From contig JAEMBT020000003.1 of assembly GCA_018873245.2 (NCBI GenBank), positions 6,405,843 to 6,469,842 on the forward strand: 64,000 bases of DNA, given 5' to 3'. Shown here in pieces: positions 13,731 through 26,876 of this stretch. Source of the stretch: Archegozetes longisetosus (taxonomy: Eukaryota; Arthropoda; Arachnida; Sarcoptiformes; Trhypochthoniidae). Numbering within the stretch: the first letter of the stretch is position 1; each line of letters starts with the position of its first letter. The notes below the pieces were generated by a model. It was given only the letters and a program-made list of their open reading frames with translations. It searched no databases and was not told the origin of the DNA. The translations under genes and the position numbers were made by a program.

Positions 13731-15872
13731 CTGTATTTTAACGACCAAATAATTTGACAGCTTCATCAAAATCGATATGAAGGGCATATTTTGAACAGTA
13801 AAAAAGGCACACAAACGGATTTTAGTATTCTTTACTTCTCCTGCGATGAAATTTAGTAAAAAATATACTCTTTTGATGCTAATACAGACTTTGACGTCCT
13901 TTAAATCAAAAAATTGTTTAGTTCTAGCTTACGCTCTGCATAGTATTTATATTACTAAATCTTTATAATTCAGTTTATGTCCTATTGGCAAATAATCGAT
14001 CTGTTCCAATGTCAACTATTTCTCTTTCGTACTTTATTCAGTTGAGAATAATTTGTATTTATTTTACTTAAACTTTTTGTAATTTAATTTTCATTCACAG
14101 AAAGCTTAAATAAAATATTGCTATTTAAAAAATGTGAGAATCCTTTGAGTAAATTACCAGCGCATTTGTTTCTTTCATTCAGTAATCCTTATAATTAGTC
14201 AAAAAAAACTCGCATTACTTCATTTAGTGCTTTAATACGTTAGCTATTCAATAGGTTCTGTTTTGAAAACTTATAAACTGATCTTCAAATGGATTGTTTT
14301 CATAGTTGAAAGTTGAAGCATATTTTATGTTTTTAAAAAACGTTAGTAACATAAAAGCGAACAGTCAAATGAGAGGCTGAAGGCTAAAAAACAAGAAGAG
14401 TAAAACAAAAATCTGGTTGCTATAGAGATTTATGGTTTTTGGTTTCAAATAGTAGGCAAGTAGTAGGTAATGATAATGGAATAGGGAGTGGAGAATGCAA
14501 GTGACTTTCGGTGAGGAAGATAGCACTTTTCAACGCCTTTCTCATGCCATTTACATTGCACTAAAAAGCATGTCTCTGTTTCTATTTCTCACCAGAGTCT
14601 AGGAATTAAAAAATAATATTTTCCAAAACAACCTATAGATTAGAAGGAAAGAATATAATAATTGTTGTCGATGCAAAGTTGTCATATGTTAAACTGTATT
14701 GATGTGTCTGTAAGGAGACAGGTTCGCGCACAGAGCAAATGTGCAGCAATGCTCTGCTCCGATCCATGTCTCTTCTCTATAACTCAGCGTGAGAGCTGTC
14801 TTTACATTTCATCAATCATCTCACACTCCAACTATTACAGATTTAATTAAAACAATACTCACTGAAATGCATTTGACTTTGCTTTGCTTTAAATACTACA
14901 AGCAATTCAAGTGCAAAGCTATTTCTAATGCAACTGTCGAGTGCTGTCGAGATCCTAAACCTATTGCTATTTGCCATTTACTTTGTAACTAAATTGGAAA
15001 CAAACTGAGTTTTTACAGAACAAATGCTACGATACAAGCATATAATTGAATTTCATCAGAATTAAGAGGTCATTGCAATCCATCAAATGTCACGTACAGG
15101 CACTAAACCAAACTCATAGCAGTAATTCTTTGAAAACAATCATCCAAATACTAACTGTTCTTTTACTAACTTATTTAATAAAATAGTGGTCGCAAATAAA
15201 TCTAAGAATGCATTTCATCGATTTTCAAGAATCTGCTTTCATCAGTGGAAACCCATTTTAGAATAATATATCAACTGAACTAAACCCATGTGAAGAACCT
15301 GTGAGCCCATCTTCGCTCATACTATTCAACTCAATCGGAATAGTATATCAAATCTATTTTAAATCATGGAAGATATATGTTCAACACGTTTATTGGCTTG
15401 TTCTGCATCTACAATACAAATAAATTTTGGTTGGATAACAGAAAAGTTTTGAATAGTTTAAATCAATCATAAAATAACGCTTTAAGTGACTCTGCATGAA
15501 ATGTCAACTAGAGTCAGTATCTAACTTGAACCAAACTAGTCGGACAATAATTAGTTCATAAACTGTCTATCCTATGAATCGAGTGATAATCATAATATAT
15601 TGTCGATTAGCAGTGTATGTAATCTGAAAACTGAGCTAAAGGTTGAGCAAAAATTTGAAAAGAAGTGGTAGTCTTAGTATGATTTGTAGAGAACTGATAA
15701 GTTATGCTCTTAGTCTATTATAGAAAACTTGGTAAAGAGTAAGTAATTTTGTGAGTTAGTAAGAAAGACTGTGGCATTAATTGAAATCCAATAAATACTA
15801 TACTACTGTTTTCGTTTTTTATGTATACGTTATATAAGTGCAGTATAGTTACTGTTATAGTACACTCCTGCA

Positions 15873-15965
15873 TGTTATACTTTCTCGATGCTATACTTTC
15901 TCAATACTATACTCTCTGAACCCACTACTGAATGCTCTACTGAATGCTGTACTGAATGCTTTACT
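15873..15965. repeat. Two adjacent minisatellites (16-bp and 12-bp units)
   Basis: A 16-bp unit CTATACTTTCTCGATG in about 2.5 copies is followed after a short gap by a 12-bp unit TACTGAATGCTG in about 3.5 copies, ending near 15965. Confidence 0.85.
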
Positions 15966-17278
15966 CACTTTTGCTGAGAAATCTCCAGAGACTGATGCGC
16001 TTGAATAACTGAGTAAAAAGCATCACATTTAGAATCCATTTTTCAGCGATATATAGGATATTGTAAGAAGAGATATGAAAATAATTTAAAATAAGACAAT
16101 ATTATTATTATCTCTATATTATTTGTTATATTTATATGGATTTAATTTATTTACAATAATATCTCTTTAAATATATGAACTCTACAAAGAATTACTTGAA
16201 AATTAATAATATTAATAATACAGCAATGAATATTTGATGATTATTTTATCCTCAATTAACATGAATTTCGCTATATTTAACTCACTGAACAACAAATCAA
16301 TCCCTTTGTTCAGAAGTCTATATACAAACATTGCATTTATATTGAAGTGATGGACAAACTATCTTTGTCTGAGTGATAGCTTTTTTGATAAGTTATTTAC
16401 AAACGTTTAGAATCACAGATTTTGGTCTTTCATTGAATACTGAGTTTAATTGCACATAAGATCGCCTTAAGTCTATCAATAACATGTTAATTATAACAAT
16501 TTAACGCTTATTCACAGCGTTGTAATTCTATGCATAAAACCTTTTTATGAGTCTAGAATCCATTGCCCAAAGGTTCAATAGTAAGTGATCACAGCTTATA
16601 AATATTATAAAGTGCTTTACTTCTTTTATTGCCCATTTTATGTCAATTTTCAGCTTCAAAACTATGCTATGAATTTATATTGAAGAAAAGACATGTTTTA
16701 TGAAAGAGGGACAATTCATACTTGTCTATATGAGTTTGCTTATAGATGGCTTTCGTATATGAGGAGTGTGTGTCACAAAAGGGAATGGATATGGATATGG
16801 TAATAGCATCATCATTGGATCAAACGAGCATCAGATGCACCAGAAAATCAAGAGCATTACACATCGATGGGCTATACTTAGCAAATGTCAGAGCAAGACA
16901 TACATGGATTTCACTGTACTAATAGTAAAAGCTATGTAACATAATGCGAACCTAGTCTTGGGAGACTCCGAATCACAAACTGTTCTCGTTTCACGTTCAA
17001 TAATATTTATAGCATCACCAACACTGCAACTAAGACTCAAATTGTGCTAAACATAAGCAAACGCTTAGGCTAGATTTAAGAAAAGGCAACACTTTCAGTT
17101 AGTCAATGAGTTAGTGAATTAAGAATAGAAAACAAGCGATTAAACTAAGAATAATTCGGTAGAATCAATTTAGCACAAAGAGTTGGGCTAAGTTTCTAGC
17201 ATTAGAATCAATATGAATAGTTATTATATAAAAGTTAAGCCATGTTTGAACCTCTAGCGGCATAATAGACATAATAAA

Positions 17279-17323
17279 TTTGGTTTTAAATTTGGTTTCA
17301 AATTTGGTTTCAAATTTGGTTTA
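17279..17323. repeat. 12-bp tandem repeat, about 3.75 copies
   Basis: Unit TTTGGTTTCAAA at 17279, 17291, 17303 and 17315, just past the pb stop codon and therefore probably in the pb 3' UTR. A second short tandem (CAACTGAAACTT) lies at about 17345-17375 and overlaps the end of the reading frame. Confidence 0.85.
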
Positions 17324-17369
17324 AGTGAGCCAATTACTAACAAATTGAACTGAAACTTCAACTGAAACT

Positions 17370-20300
17370 TCAACTAAGTTGATAATATTCAGGTGATGCA
17401 AATTCATTTGCAATGTTTATAAAATTAAATTCATTGTTAGTCATACCAGATGTACAGTTATTATAAGAGTCATAATAGTTGCTATTATTGTAACTATTAT
17501 AACAATTAGCAGTGATGTCACTACTATTATTGCTGTTTGAATTGGTATATGTTTGATCAAATGTGTTGGCGGTATGACTTGGAATGTTTGGTGAAGCGGC
17601 CAATGCTATAGAACTGTTTTGCACCTCATAGTATTGCTGCTGTTGGGCATTGGCTTGAGATTGAGAAGAGTATCCATGTGTTTGCTTCAAAGTTATTGCA
17701 TTGTACTCACTGGGAATTCGATGGCAATTCTGATCAGTGGAATTTGGCGCTAATTCATAGTATCCAACATTATTATAAGGATTAGGATTGTTTTGTTGCG
17801 CACTATTATTCTCACTGTTATATGAATTGACATCCTGTACATGATTTGCATAAGCCATTGTTCCGCCGTTTGCTAAATATTGTTGTTGTTGTGCACTATC
17901 CATGTATGCGCTGTCGTATGTCTGCCTTTGAGGGTATGTTTGCGGCTCATTCCGAACTCCTGAGTAATCACAATTATAATCGGAAGCAAAATAATGAGTT
18001 CTTTGTTGCAATTGACCCGATTGTGAAGATTGCTGTTGAGGACCATATAATGAACCGTTTGGACCATTGGCTATGTTTGGATTGGAAAAGAACTTTGTTG
18101 TTGTTGTAGCGAATTGTTCATGTGTTGTCGATGTTGTGTTCGGTTGCTGGGAATTGCGTTGTGTCGGAAAGTTGTCTGGCGGTGAAGTTCGGTAACAAAA
18201 GCTTGTCGTTTGCGATGGCGAAGAACGCGAGGCATTTGTTGATGTGTTGTATTGGCCCGAATATGGTAGTCGTCGACCACATGACGATGAAGTTGTTGAC
18301 GATGAGGATAACGGTGAAGAAGAAGATGAAGAAGTACTAATACATCGATTAAAATAGTTGCAGCCATTCGGTGGATGTGGATGTGGTTGTACTGAAGAGT
18401 TGACACTTGTATTGATGCTGGCGTTCAGAATAGGATTCATATTATTATGAGTTTGATGGCACTCTATTGTGTTCGGCGTCTGGCGGGTATTTGGTGTCCA
18501 GTTTCTTACTTTAGTCACACTATGTATTGGCGCACAATTCAAATGTTCACTTGGACTTTGGTGACCTTTTGGACTAATACAAATACTGGAGGGCGAACCC
18601 AATGCGTTTCGAGTGGCCGGAGAACTGCTAATGGAAGATAATGCAGAGTGGAGTAAGTGCGATGTGTTTGAGACCGACATTTTCATGTCTTCACATTTCG
18701 GAGACATTCCTGATGGCGATCCTGTGATTGTAGCGCTAATATTAGTTCTATTAGTGATGTCTGCACAACACGGATCAATCAAAGACAATGGAGTAGTAGT
18801 GGTCGGCTTTTCACAAGAGATTGTTTCATCCCTTGAGCTTTGAGAGTGATCGGTATCATCAGGACTTAAAGCGGATTTATCCAAATCCAGCCCTGTTTCT
18901 GATCCACTGGCATGACCTCCTTTGCCACTGCCCCCATCCATATCCATACTATCCTCGTCGTTAGTACACGAACCGCTTTTTCCGCCCTTTTCGTCGCCAT
19001 TCTTGCTCGTAAGCGATTGCCTCTTGTGCTTCATTCTAATCAATTTTGATACAATTTAATACAGTTTAATACAGTTTTAATACAATTTAATAAATTGAAA
19101 TCTGCAATCATCAACTATTGGAACTATTCAATAATTGATGCACTTTAATAGCTTGACGATTACCTTCGATTTTGAAACCATACTTTGACTTGTCGTTCAG
19201 TCAAGTCCAGTGAGGCCGCTATTTCTATTCTCCGCGGTCGACAAAGATATTTATTGAAATGAAATTCTTTCTCAAGTTCCAGAAGTTGGGTATTTGTGTA
19301 AGCGGTGCGTAATCTTCTGGGCATTCCATTTTCACCAACTAAGATTTTAGAATTATGAGAAAATGTATTAGTAAAAGAGATGTTTATAGTTTTTATGTAG
19401 TTTTAGTTTTAGTTTAAGTTTAAGTTTTAGTTTTAGTTTATAGAACGCTATTTATTTTCTATAACTATTTCTAATACTAGTGTACAATATTGTTAATCAA
19501 TATTTACACTGAAAAACATAAACAAATGCACAAAATATGCATAAATATGACGAATTAGTACAAGTCTGGTTTAAACTTGCGTAAAAATCTACTTAAAAAT
19601 GTTAATTTGAAAAATTGCCACATCAATACAGAACTCGATTACTGTTAGTCTTGTTCCTCTTATATATTTTTCATATCTTTCACAAATTTGATAAATTGGT
19701 AAAACCTTTGAATAAAAAATTGCATCAATAATAAAGCTATGATTCAAAAAAGACGGACAAATCATTCATATTTGATAGACTTTGTGCCTTTGAGTAAGAT
19801 TTTCCGTAAGTCCTTTAGCCTATTGCCTAAACAGTGATTCTTTAGTTTGATATACGAGTACACTTTCAGAATGTTGAGCAACCTAATCCTTTCCTTTATT
19901 ATTCTCGTAGACAAATATTCTTTCAAATTTGTTCATTTCTGTCAGTCGGATACCTATTTTGAAAATATTCAAAGCGAAACCAATCCAATCAAATACGATG
20001 AGATAGAAAAATGCTTGGATTGAAATGAAAATCACTTTTTGTGAGTTAGAGATACGAAATGAAATATTTAGTTTGAAATGAAAGTAAATCTTCTCTAATT
20101 TGTAGAGCTACACGAAAAGCTACACGAAAACATGGCTCGATTTTCAAGAAGCTATTATTCTCCTTGATTAATAGCAGTACTTGAAATTCAATATGTTATT
20201 AAATATTAAAATTAATTATTAAAATCAAAGGTTACGTCGTTTATCAATTTTATGTGATGTTATTCACTCAAACACTATGTGATGATTGCTTCAACCCTTT

Positions 20301-23225
20301 ATAACTCATAATAATTGAATGATTGTCCAAAGTCTATATGAAAGCTTTTCAAGTTAGAGAGCAAGCCTTACTTTGTGTCTTTGCAATAAAACACTGTTTA
20401 AGGCATGTTTTTAAATCAGATTCACAAAAGATAGAATTAATTATTCTAAGTGATGACAAAAGTAAGTGTGAAGTACTGACTCGAAATAGTTGAGAAAAGT
20501 TTTAGAAGTGTTAAACTAAGCTATTCGCAAATAAAAGTATGTCCATTAAGAACGAGCTCACTAACTAAAAGTTACAAATTCTTTCAGTCCGAGTAAATGT
20601 TGATCTTTTAAAGATTCTCAGTATTAAATGTTTTTACTGTTTCGAGTTGATAGGATTTTAGTTTTTTCAACTTCTAAAACTTGGCATCGAGACAACAAAC
20701 TGCTATGAACAAACAATTTGATTAATAAAACGCTGATTCAAGCCAATCGATCGACTCTCTGGTGTGCTATAAACTAATTTGATTACTGAAAATAGGATTT
20801 TAAGAATTATTTTGAAGTTATTTGATTTGATAATTTATAATGGATATTTAATGTATATGAAACTGAATAGAATGATAGAAGAGGTGCGTTATTTTCAAAC
20901 TTATTGTTTTATATTTTGCATATAAAGTTGCTATTATTAACTTTGAATTATCGGCTCTTTAAAAGTAAACTATCTTCAACTTAAATCTGAAGTGATTCTT
21001 AATCGAAAAATGTGTCTACACGGCAAATACTTGAGTTATTAATAAAGTTGAGGAAAACAAGCAATTCTAACACCTTTGATGAGATAATCTGACCCAAAAT
21101 GTTAGCTATCATATATCTACGCTATTGTTTTTTGTTCTTTTGTATTGTTAGACTTCTTAACTCACATTAATTCTTAATACTCAACAATGACTTATCAATT
21201 AAAACATATAACTCAACAATATTATAGATGACATTTCTAAGCTTAATGTTGAATAAATTGATCATATTTATCAGTGTTTCGGAACTTGATTTGTTTCTCA
21301 TAATTGAAAAGGTATGAAAATGCGATCAAATTGGGGAGAATTGATTGAAGAAAGCTTAGTAAATAATTGAAGACAAATTATAACGTAAAGCTTACAAAAT
21401 TGTAAGCTTATTTACTTAAGTGGTAACGATATGTCTGAACGATATTAATAAAGATTAAGCAATGTTTAACTTTTACCAATATTAATCTATTTACTTATGA
21501 AATATAACAAATGATTTGTTCATTCATAATATTATACCCATAAGTATAGCTTAATAAAAATGAATGCATCCTTCAAATTACTCAACAAGATGCTAGTGAA
21601 TAAAACACCTATTTAACGTTTTAACGTTTTTTTTTGCGCTATCATAGCTCCAATTTATACAATAGATACAATATTTTCAATTGAATTATGATTTTGATGA
21701 ACAAACAACTATTTTCGACTATACTATAACACAAAGTTACACCACTATAACAACAAATCTAACCTTTCGGTATAGAGATATCATTTACCTGTATAGACGG
21801 GGTAACAGAAATGTGTTTCAACTTATTAGTCATCATTCATATGGATGCATTTCTATAGCATCAAAAGACAATTTTGAAAAATAGTAACGTTTATTTGACT
21901 CGTATTTTGGATGCGCTGTTATCAGTTGTTACTAAAAAGCTGAAACACACTGCTATGGCTCTGTCTTTACATCAATATTGTTATTGTATGCAAGACTATA
22001 TTGTTTTTCGCTTACTTTCAATCAAACTAATATGTATATACGATTGAATAATTGGATGTGCAGTAGAATCATTAAATAATCGTAACTCAATCAACTCATT
22101 TAAGATTGAACTTAATGGAGAAACGCAACATTTTCTATTTTTATTGCTTTAGTTATGACGTCATTGAATTTGACTTTTATTTCGTCAACTTCTCAATATT
22201 CAAATATTTATATAAGTGAAATAAAACACTTTTTCACCAATAATATCTTCAGCCTACGAATGTTTATTCATTGAAACTTTTTTAGTAACTAATTATTGTT
22301 ATCTCATTTCGATCAGAAACAATTGGATCAAACAAAACGATTTGAGTTAAGGCAAAACTGAAATCCTTTGCTAACATTTAGTGATTCTCTTATTTGTGAA
22401 TTGTAGAGAACGAATAATATTGAAACTATACAAAAATATTTATCTCTGCTTTACAAATATTCATATCTTTAAATCGAATTAATATGCTTTGGGAATTACT
22501 CTAATCCAAGAAATGACATAACAATTGTTGAAAGCAGTTAAATCAAAAATTAGATTTATTATTGAGTTTTTCAATTTGACACTCATTACAATGAATAATA
22601 AATTTGTTATCAACAATTTTATGACCACTTTTGTACGTTGCGGTTACACTCGGGTGAATCTATTCTCACATATAAAACATTTTCTCTTGAAACAAAACAA
22701 TCCTTCAGACTTTTATTCGTAAAAACTAAGCACAGATGAGAAAATTGAATTCTTTTTATCGAGTTCTGTATTAAAATGACTCAATAATGATTGTAAGTTT
22801 TTTCAAGACTCTATAGTTTCTCAAGTCACTAAAACATTGCAAATATCAATGAAACAAAAGTGACTTTCAGTGAAATTATATCCAAGACTTGATTCCGAGC
22901 CAAATGAAAAGAGCAAAAATGATCTAACTTTATTTTTTTAACAAAAATCATTGACGTCAAGCTATAATTTCAATTAAACTTGTGTAAAATGAAATGTTGA
23001 AAGAATTCGTAATAAATTACACGATTAAATCGCTAAAAATCTTGGTTAAGCAACTTTTAAGTAAGCTTTGATTAATTAAAAATTTCTGATAAAAAGCTGA
23101 TAAAAACAGTTTAATAATTGTCTCCCAAAACGATACGATCAACAAAAAGCGGATATAAAAGAACTCATAAAATTGAAAATTGATTGTTGAAAAGTTTTGC
23201 TTATATCTGAACGATTGAACTGTTG

Positions 23226-23283
<58 letters not shown>

Positions 23284-25227
23284 GAATGTGGTTTAAAAGT
23301 TGATCTAGAACTAAAACGATTTAACTCTAATATGAGTAGAAGTATTATGAAGTTTATTGGTGCTCAACTGCATTATTCGAATAATATTAATGATGTATTT
23401 ATGACTGATATAATGCGTTCAAGTACGAGAAGCAAATATGTTCAGTTATGATAATATTTTACATGATTTGAAGAGACGATAATGAACGTTTAAAAGTTGA
23501 AAACAAGAAGTTATTGATTTTTAAAAGCACCTGTTTATTATTACAACTTAATTTAAAAGAAGTACTCGTGTGGTTACAATGAGATAAGAGTTATCTAAAA
23601 TGACACCCAATAAATTGAAGAGCCCAAGATACGGCAATTAATAATAACCATCATTCTAAATATTTTCTAAGCTCAAACAATCTAACACCAGCTTAAAGAT
23701 GCTGTACTGGTGATTGAGAGCACTTTTATCGTTTTGTAAACTACTTGAAAAAGATTTTGGTTTGAGTTTTTTTTTCAAAGAGTCGAGTTGTGTAGTGTTG
23801 GTGCAAGTAATCATCGCCCATATATAGTGTAGTGCGACCTGACAGAGGTGCTCAATCCATCACCATCAAAGTCATAAAAGTGCCCCACTTTGATGCAGCG
23901 TTACATATAATATGTCTAATTGGTCTATTTGGTCTATTTCTTCATACACTTTTGACTTAATGAAACACGTAGTCATACAATTAGAATAATCAAAATGAAA
24001 CAGCGAAAAAAGTGTTGAGAGGTTTCTTTGATTTTTTCTATAAGAGGAGATTCTTTCTCAATGTATTCTTTTGTCATATTCAATTCATACAATATTATAT
24101 GTATTTATATAGATATCCTTATCCTGAATGAATCTCATAAAAAGTGGTCAAATCGGTTATTGTTATAGCACATAAGTCATGTCCATTGTCATCTTGCACG
24201 CTAACATGAAGGTCTTTCGGCAGTAGATTTATTATTATTATAATTTAGCGCGCATAAGAGAAAGAATTTTAGGGTTAGATTCATAGGACTGGGTTTGAAT
24301 GTATGCATGGAGTCTATAATTTGGAAAGGGAAAAATAGAAAATGCATACACATTATAGACACATTCATACATAGAGACATGCAGAACATGCTTTAGTAGC
24401 CTTGGCTCCAATGAATGCATTCATGCAATCAAATCTACTAACTTTTGATGCCGGATTGGATCCTATAAATACAATAAGTGAGCAAAACTAAATTATTGTT
24501 TATCTCAACAATCCGAACTATCTTTGATTGGTCCGCAAACGCATGCATTAGACATTTGCCAAGATCCGTCTTTCATTTTTGTGGCATTTTTGTGGCCATT
24601 TTTAGCTTATTTTCTTCAGTTTGTTCTCAAGCTTTTACTCAGTGATATAGACAAATATAGTGGAATTTGGTTTAAGCTTTCAGAAATTTAGAATATTTAA
24701 CCGGTCAAAAATAGACTGTTGAACAATTCCAACAGTTTATGGTCAGTTTAAGGCAGAGACATAGATTTGAAAAGAGATAATCCAGAGTTGAAACATAACA
24801 AACCTAGTATTGATAGAAAGAATTGGTTATATAACTGCAAATGTCATTGATTGTAGAGTATTGTGCTTATGCTGTAAAGATCCATTAGACAAATCACTTT
24901 TGAATGATCATTGCCTACTTTGCATTTCCCTTTGGGCGCCTCATCCATTCAAAGCAAAAACAACACGCTTTAGTGCTATTTTAGAGCAATATCACACATT
25001 TGCTACTGTATTACTCACTAAAAAATTTACTCTCACTATAATTGTTTTTGATGATATTATTCAGGAACAGCTTCTAAATTGCAGCCATTCGCGGCTTTTC
25101 AACATCAAAAATTCAAAAGCAGCGCTTAACTTTCTCTCTCGTCTTAAGGCTGATGATCTGACCGAATAAAAGGCTTATCGAAATTGAAAGTCAAATTAAA
25201 GTAAATTTAGTGTTAGAAGAGTTACAG

Positions 25228-25280
<53 letters not shown>

Positions 25281-26876
25281 GTTAGTCAGAAAAGTTTCCA
25301 TCTTTTACATATATATACTTAATCTTTCTATAGTCCACATGGAATTGAGTCGAGAATTTCTCACGAGTATAGCATACCGTAGATAAAGCTGAGAGTTATA
25401 TTGGTCAGAAGGAACAAACCTTTAATGGTCAAGTGCTCGTTAAGTGGTCTCAAGGGATACAAGGAATTAAAGCATTGTAGAGCCGACACAGTATGCGAAC
25501 TATAGTAGAGCAATGGCAAGTGTAGGCCATAGTAAAAACGCATGTTTTGGACTACGGCAGATATACAACTCTGGCAATGCCTATTCATATTCGCCTTAAC
25601 AATATTGTCTGTGCGTGCTTAACTAAGCTCAATGTATGCCCTGATCTTACTGAATGTGCCTGAATCTTACTCAATGTAGTGATTCATTATAATAGCTGTT
25701 CACACTAAGAAGCAATCCATCTCAATCTGCAATTCAGTCACTATTACTAAACCAAATAAATAAATAAATCACATTTTATTAATAAAAGCTGTTCTACTCA
25801 TTTCGATTTATCCTAAACACCAAATGATCTGTTGGCTCATAAATAATACTCAATCAAATTGATCATCTCTATAAACAACGTATTGGCCTCTCATTGATTG
25901 CCACCCAAAAGTCAATTTGTTTGATCATCTTATTTGGAAACCCTTTTGATGTAAGACTTATAAAGTCGAGTGTTTTGATGACAAGCGCAACATTTTTCTT
26001 AGTATAGTAGCCTTTTAACAAATATATAAGTATCTTATGTGGTTTTGTGGCAAAGGTCATGATTGATGACCGCGGAAATGATTGAGCACCAACTTGTGCG
26101 CACTACCGCCTCATGTCAAAACTGAAAAAACCAAATCTCAACCTATTTGAAGGCATATGAAAGCACATGAATTGCAACTGATTTTATTTATATATTCACT
26201 AATATGCAATGTATTTTCGTAGAGAAAACAGACAACAGAGAGTCGGGGAAAGACAGGAGAGCGCGAGCTTTGCGTGCTATATGGTATATGGACCTCATAC
26301 GAGTCGCTTAATATATTCATTTATAAATCTCGTGTGTCTTTGCGCCACATTTAAAACATTTAGTTGCGTTTTGATGAGTTCATAATGTTTATAATGTGTT
26401 AGTTTTACAGTAATGAATGACTCGTCAAATACATAAATACATAAGTAATGAGCGTTTCAAACAAAACAAAACATAAACAAAACTTGAAGACATGACTTAC
26501 ATTTATTCTTACCTTGCTGATGCTGTTGCTTTCTGGTAGTCTTCTTTTCCTTCATCCAGGCGAATTCAGCCGATTGAACCGTTTTCGGCGATTCAGCTGA
26601 AGTTGAAGAAACTGTCACAGAGTGTGGTCCGAGATCACCGATATTAACAGTACCTCCACTACAGCTGCTAAGAGCCTGAGTTGGGTTATGTTGGCTGAGC
26701 TGCTGCTGGTTATGTTGCTGTTGATGTTGAACTGCTGCTGCTGTAGGCATGACTGTAGTATTGGTGGTGCCGGTGATTGATGATGCTCTTTGAAACGATT
26801 CATTGATATGAGGCAGTGCTGTCATAAATTCAGCCATGGACGGCTGACTGTTGATAAACCCGCTCTCCTGATCCAT
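17370..26876 (-). CDS. pb: Proboscipedia (Hox2) homeodomain transcription factor, 3 exons
   Basis: Hox2-class nuclear transcription factor of anterior segment identity. Exons are 26876-26513, 19338-19164 and 19035-17370 (introns 7174 and 128 nt). Phases 1 and 2 match across both joins, giving 734 aa. Exon 1 starts [17 protein letters not shown], the N-terminal motif of arthropod pb, and carries a Gln-rich stretch. The hexapeptide FAWMKEKK lies at about residues 105-112. The homeodomain is at about 128-187: [19 protein letters not shown], then [20 protein letters not shown], then [19 protein letters not shown], which is practically invariant pb sequence. The second intron cuts the codon for homeodomain Arg53. 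Exon 3 encodes a long low-complexity Ser/Asn/Gln/Tyr-rich tail ending EYYQLS. Donors are GTAAGA and GTAATC; acceptors are CTTAG and GATTAG. Confidence 0.96.
23226..23279. repeat. (GA)n microsatellite
   Basis: About 27 perfect GA dinucleotides inside pb intron 1. Frames through it encode only Arg-Glu repeats. Confidence 0.97.
25230..25279. repeat. (GA)n microsatellite
   Basis: About 25 perfect GA dinucleotides inside pb intron 1, 2 kb from a similar tract and in the same orientation. Confidence 0.97.

Larger units (their letters stand above)
3485..17369. other. labial-proboscipedia intergenic region
   Basis: About 13.9 kb with no coding region that I can support. It would hold the labial promoter and 5' UTR at its low end and the pb 3' UTR at its high end. 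It is rich in simple repeats: TA near 6910, TG near 7823 and 8210, TATTSC-like triplets near 9062-9129, CT/GA between 12903 and 13170, and GA at 13695. It also holds minisatellites near 11306, 12952, 15873 and 17279. Reading frames here mostly translate the repeats (VCVCVC type) or are under 80 codons and unlike proteins. Confidence 0.75.
19339..26512 (-). other. proboscipedia intron 1
   Basis: Intron of about 7.2 kb between the hexapeptide exon and the homeobox exon, with donor CAAG|GTAAGA and acceptor AATCTTAG. It contains two long GA microsatellites (23226 and 25230). The longest frame is 119 codons on the plus strand near 24810. It begins with TTG and resembles nothing I know, so I treat it as chance. 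Large first introns often hold enhancers in Hox genes, but I see no specific element. Confidence 0.85.

Noticed and set aside
17846-18843. Several frames on both strands overlapping pb exon 3
   Set aside because: By-products of the long low-complexity pb exon in other frames.
24810-25169. 119-codon plus-strand frame inside pb intron 1
   Set aside because: It begins with TTG, has no recognisable domain, low-complexity ends and no splice or coding context. Its length is within what AT-rich non-coding DNA can give in 64 kb.
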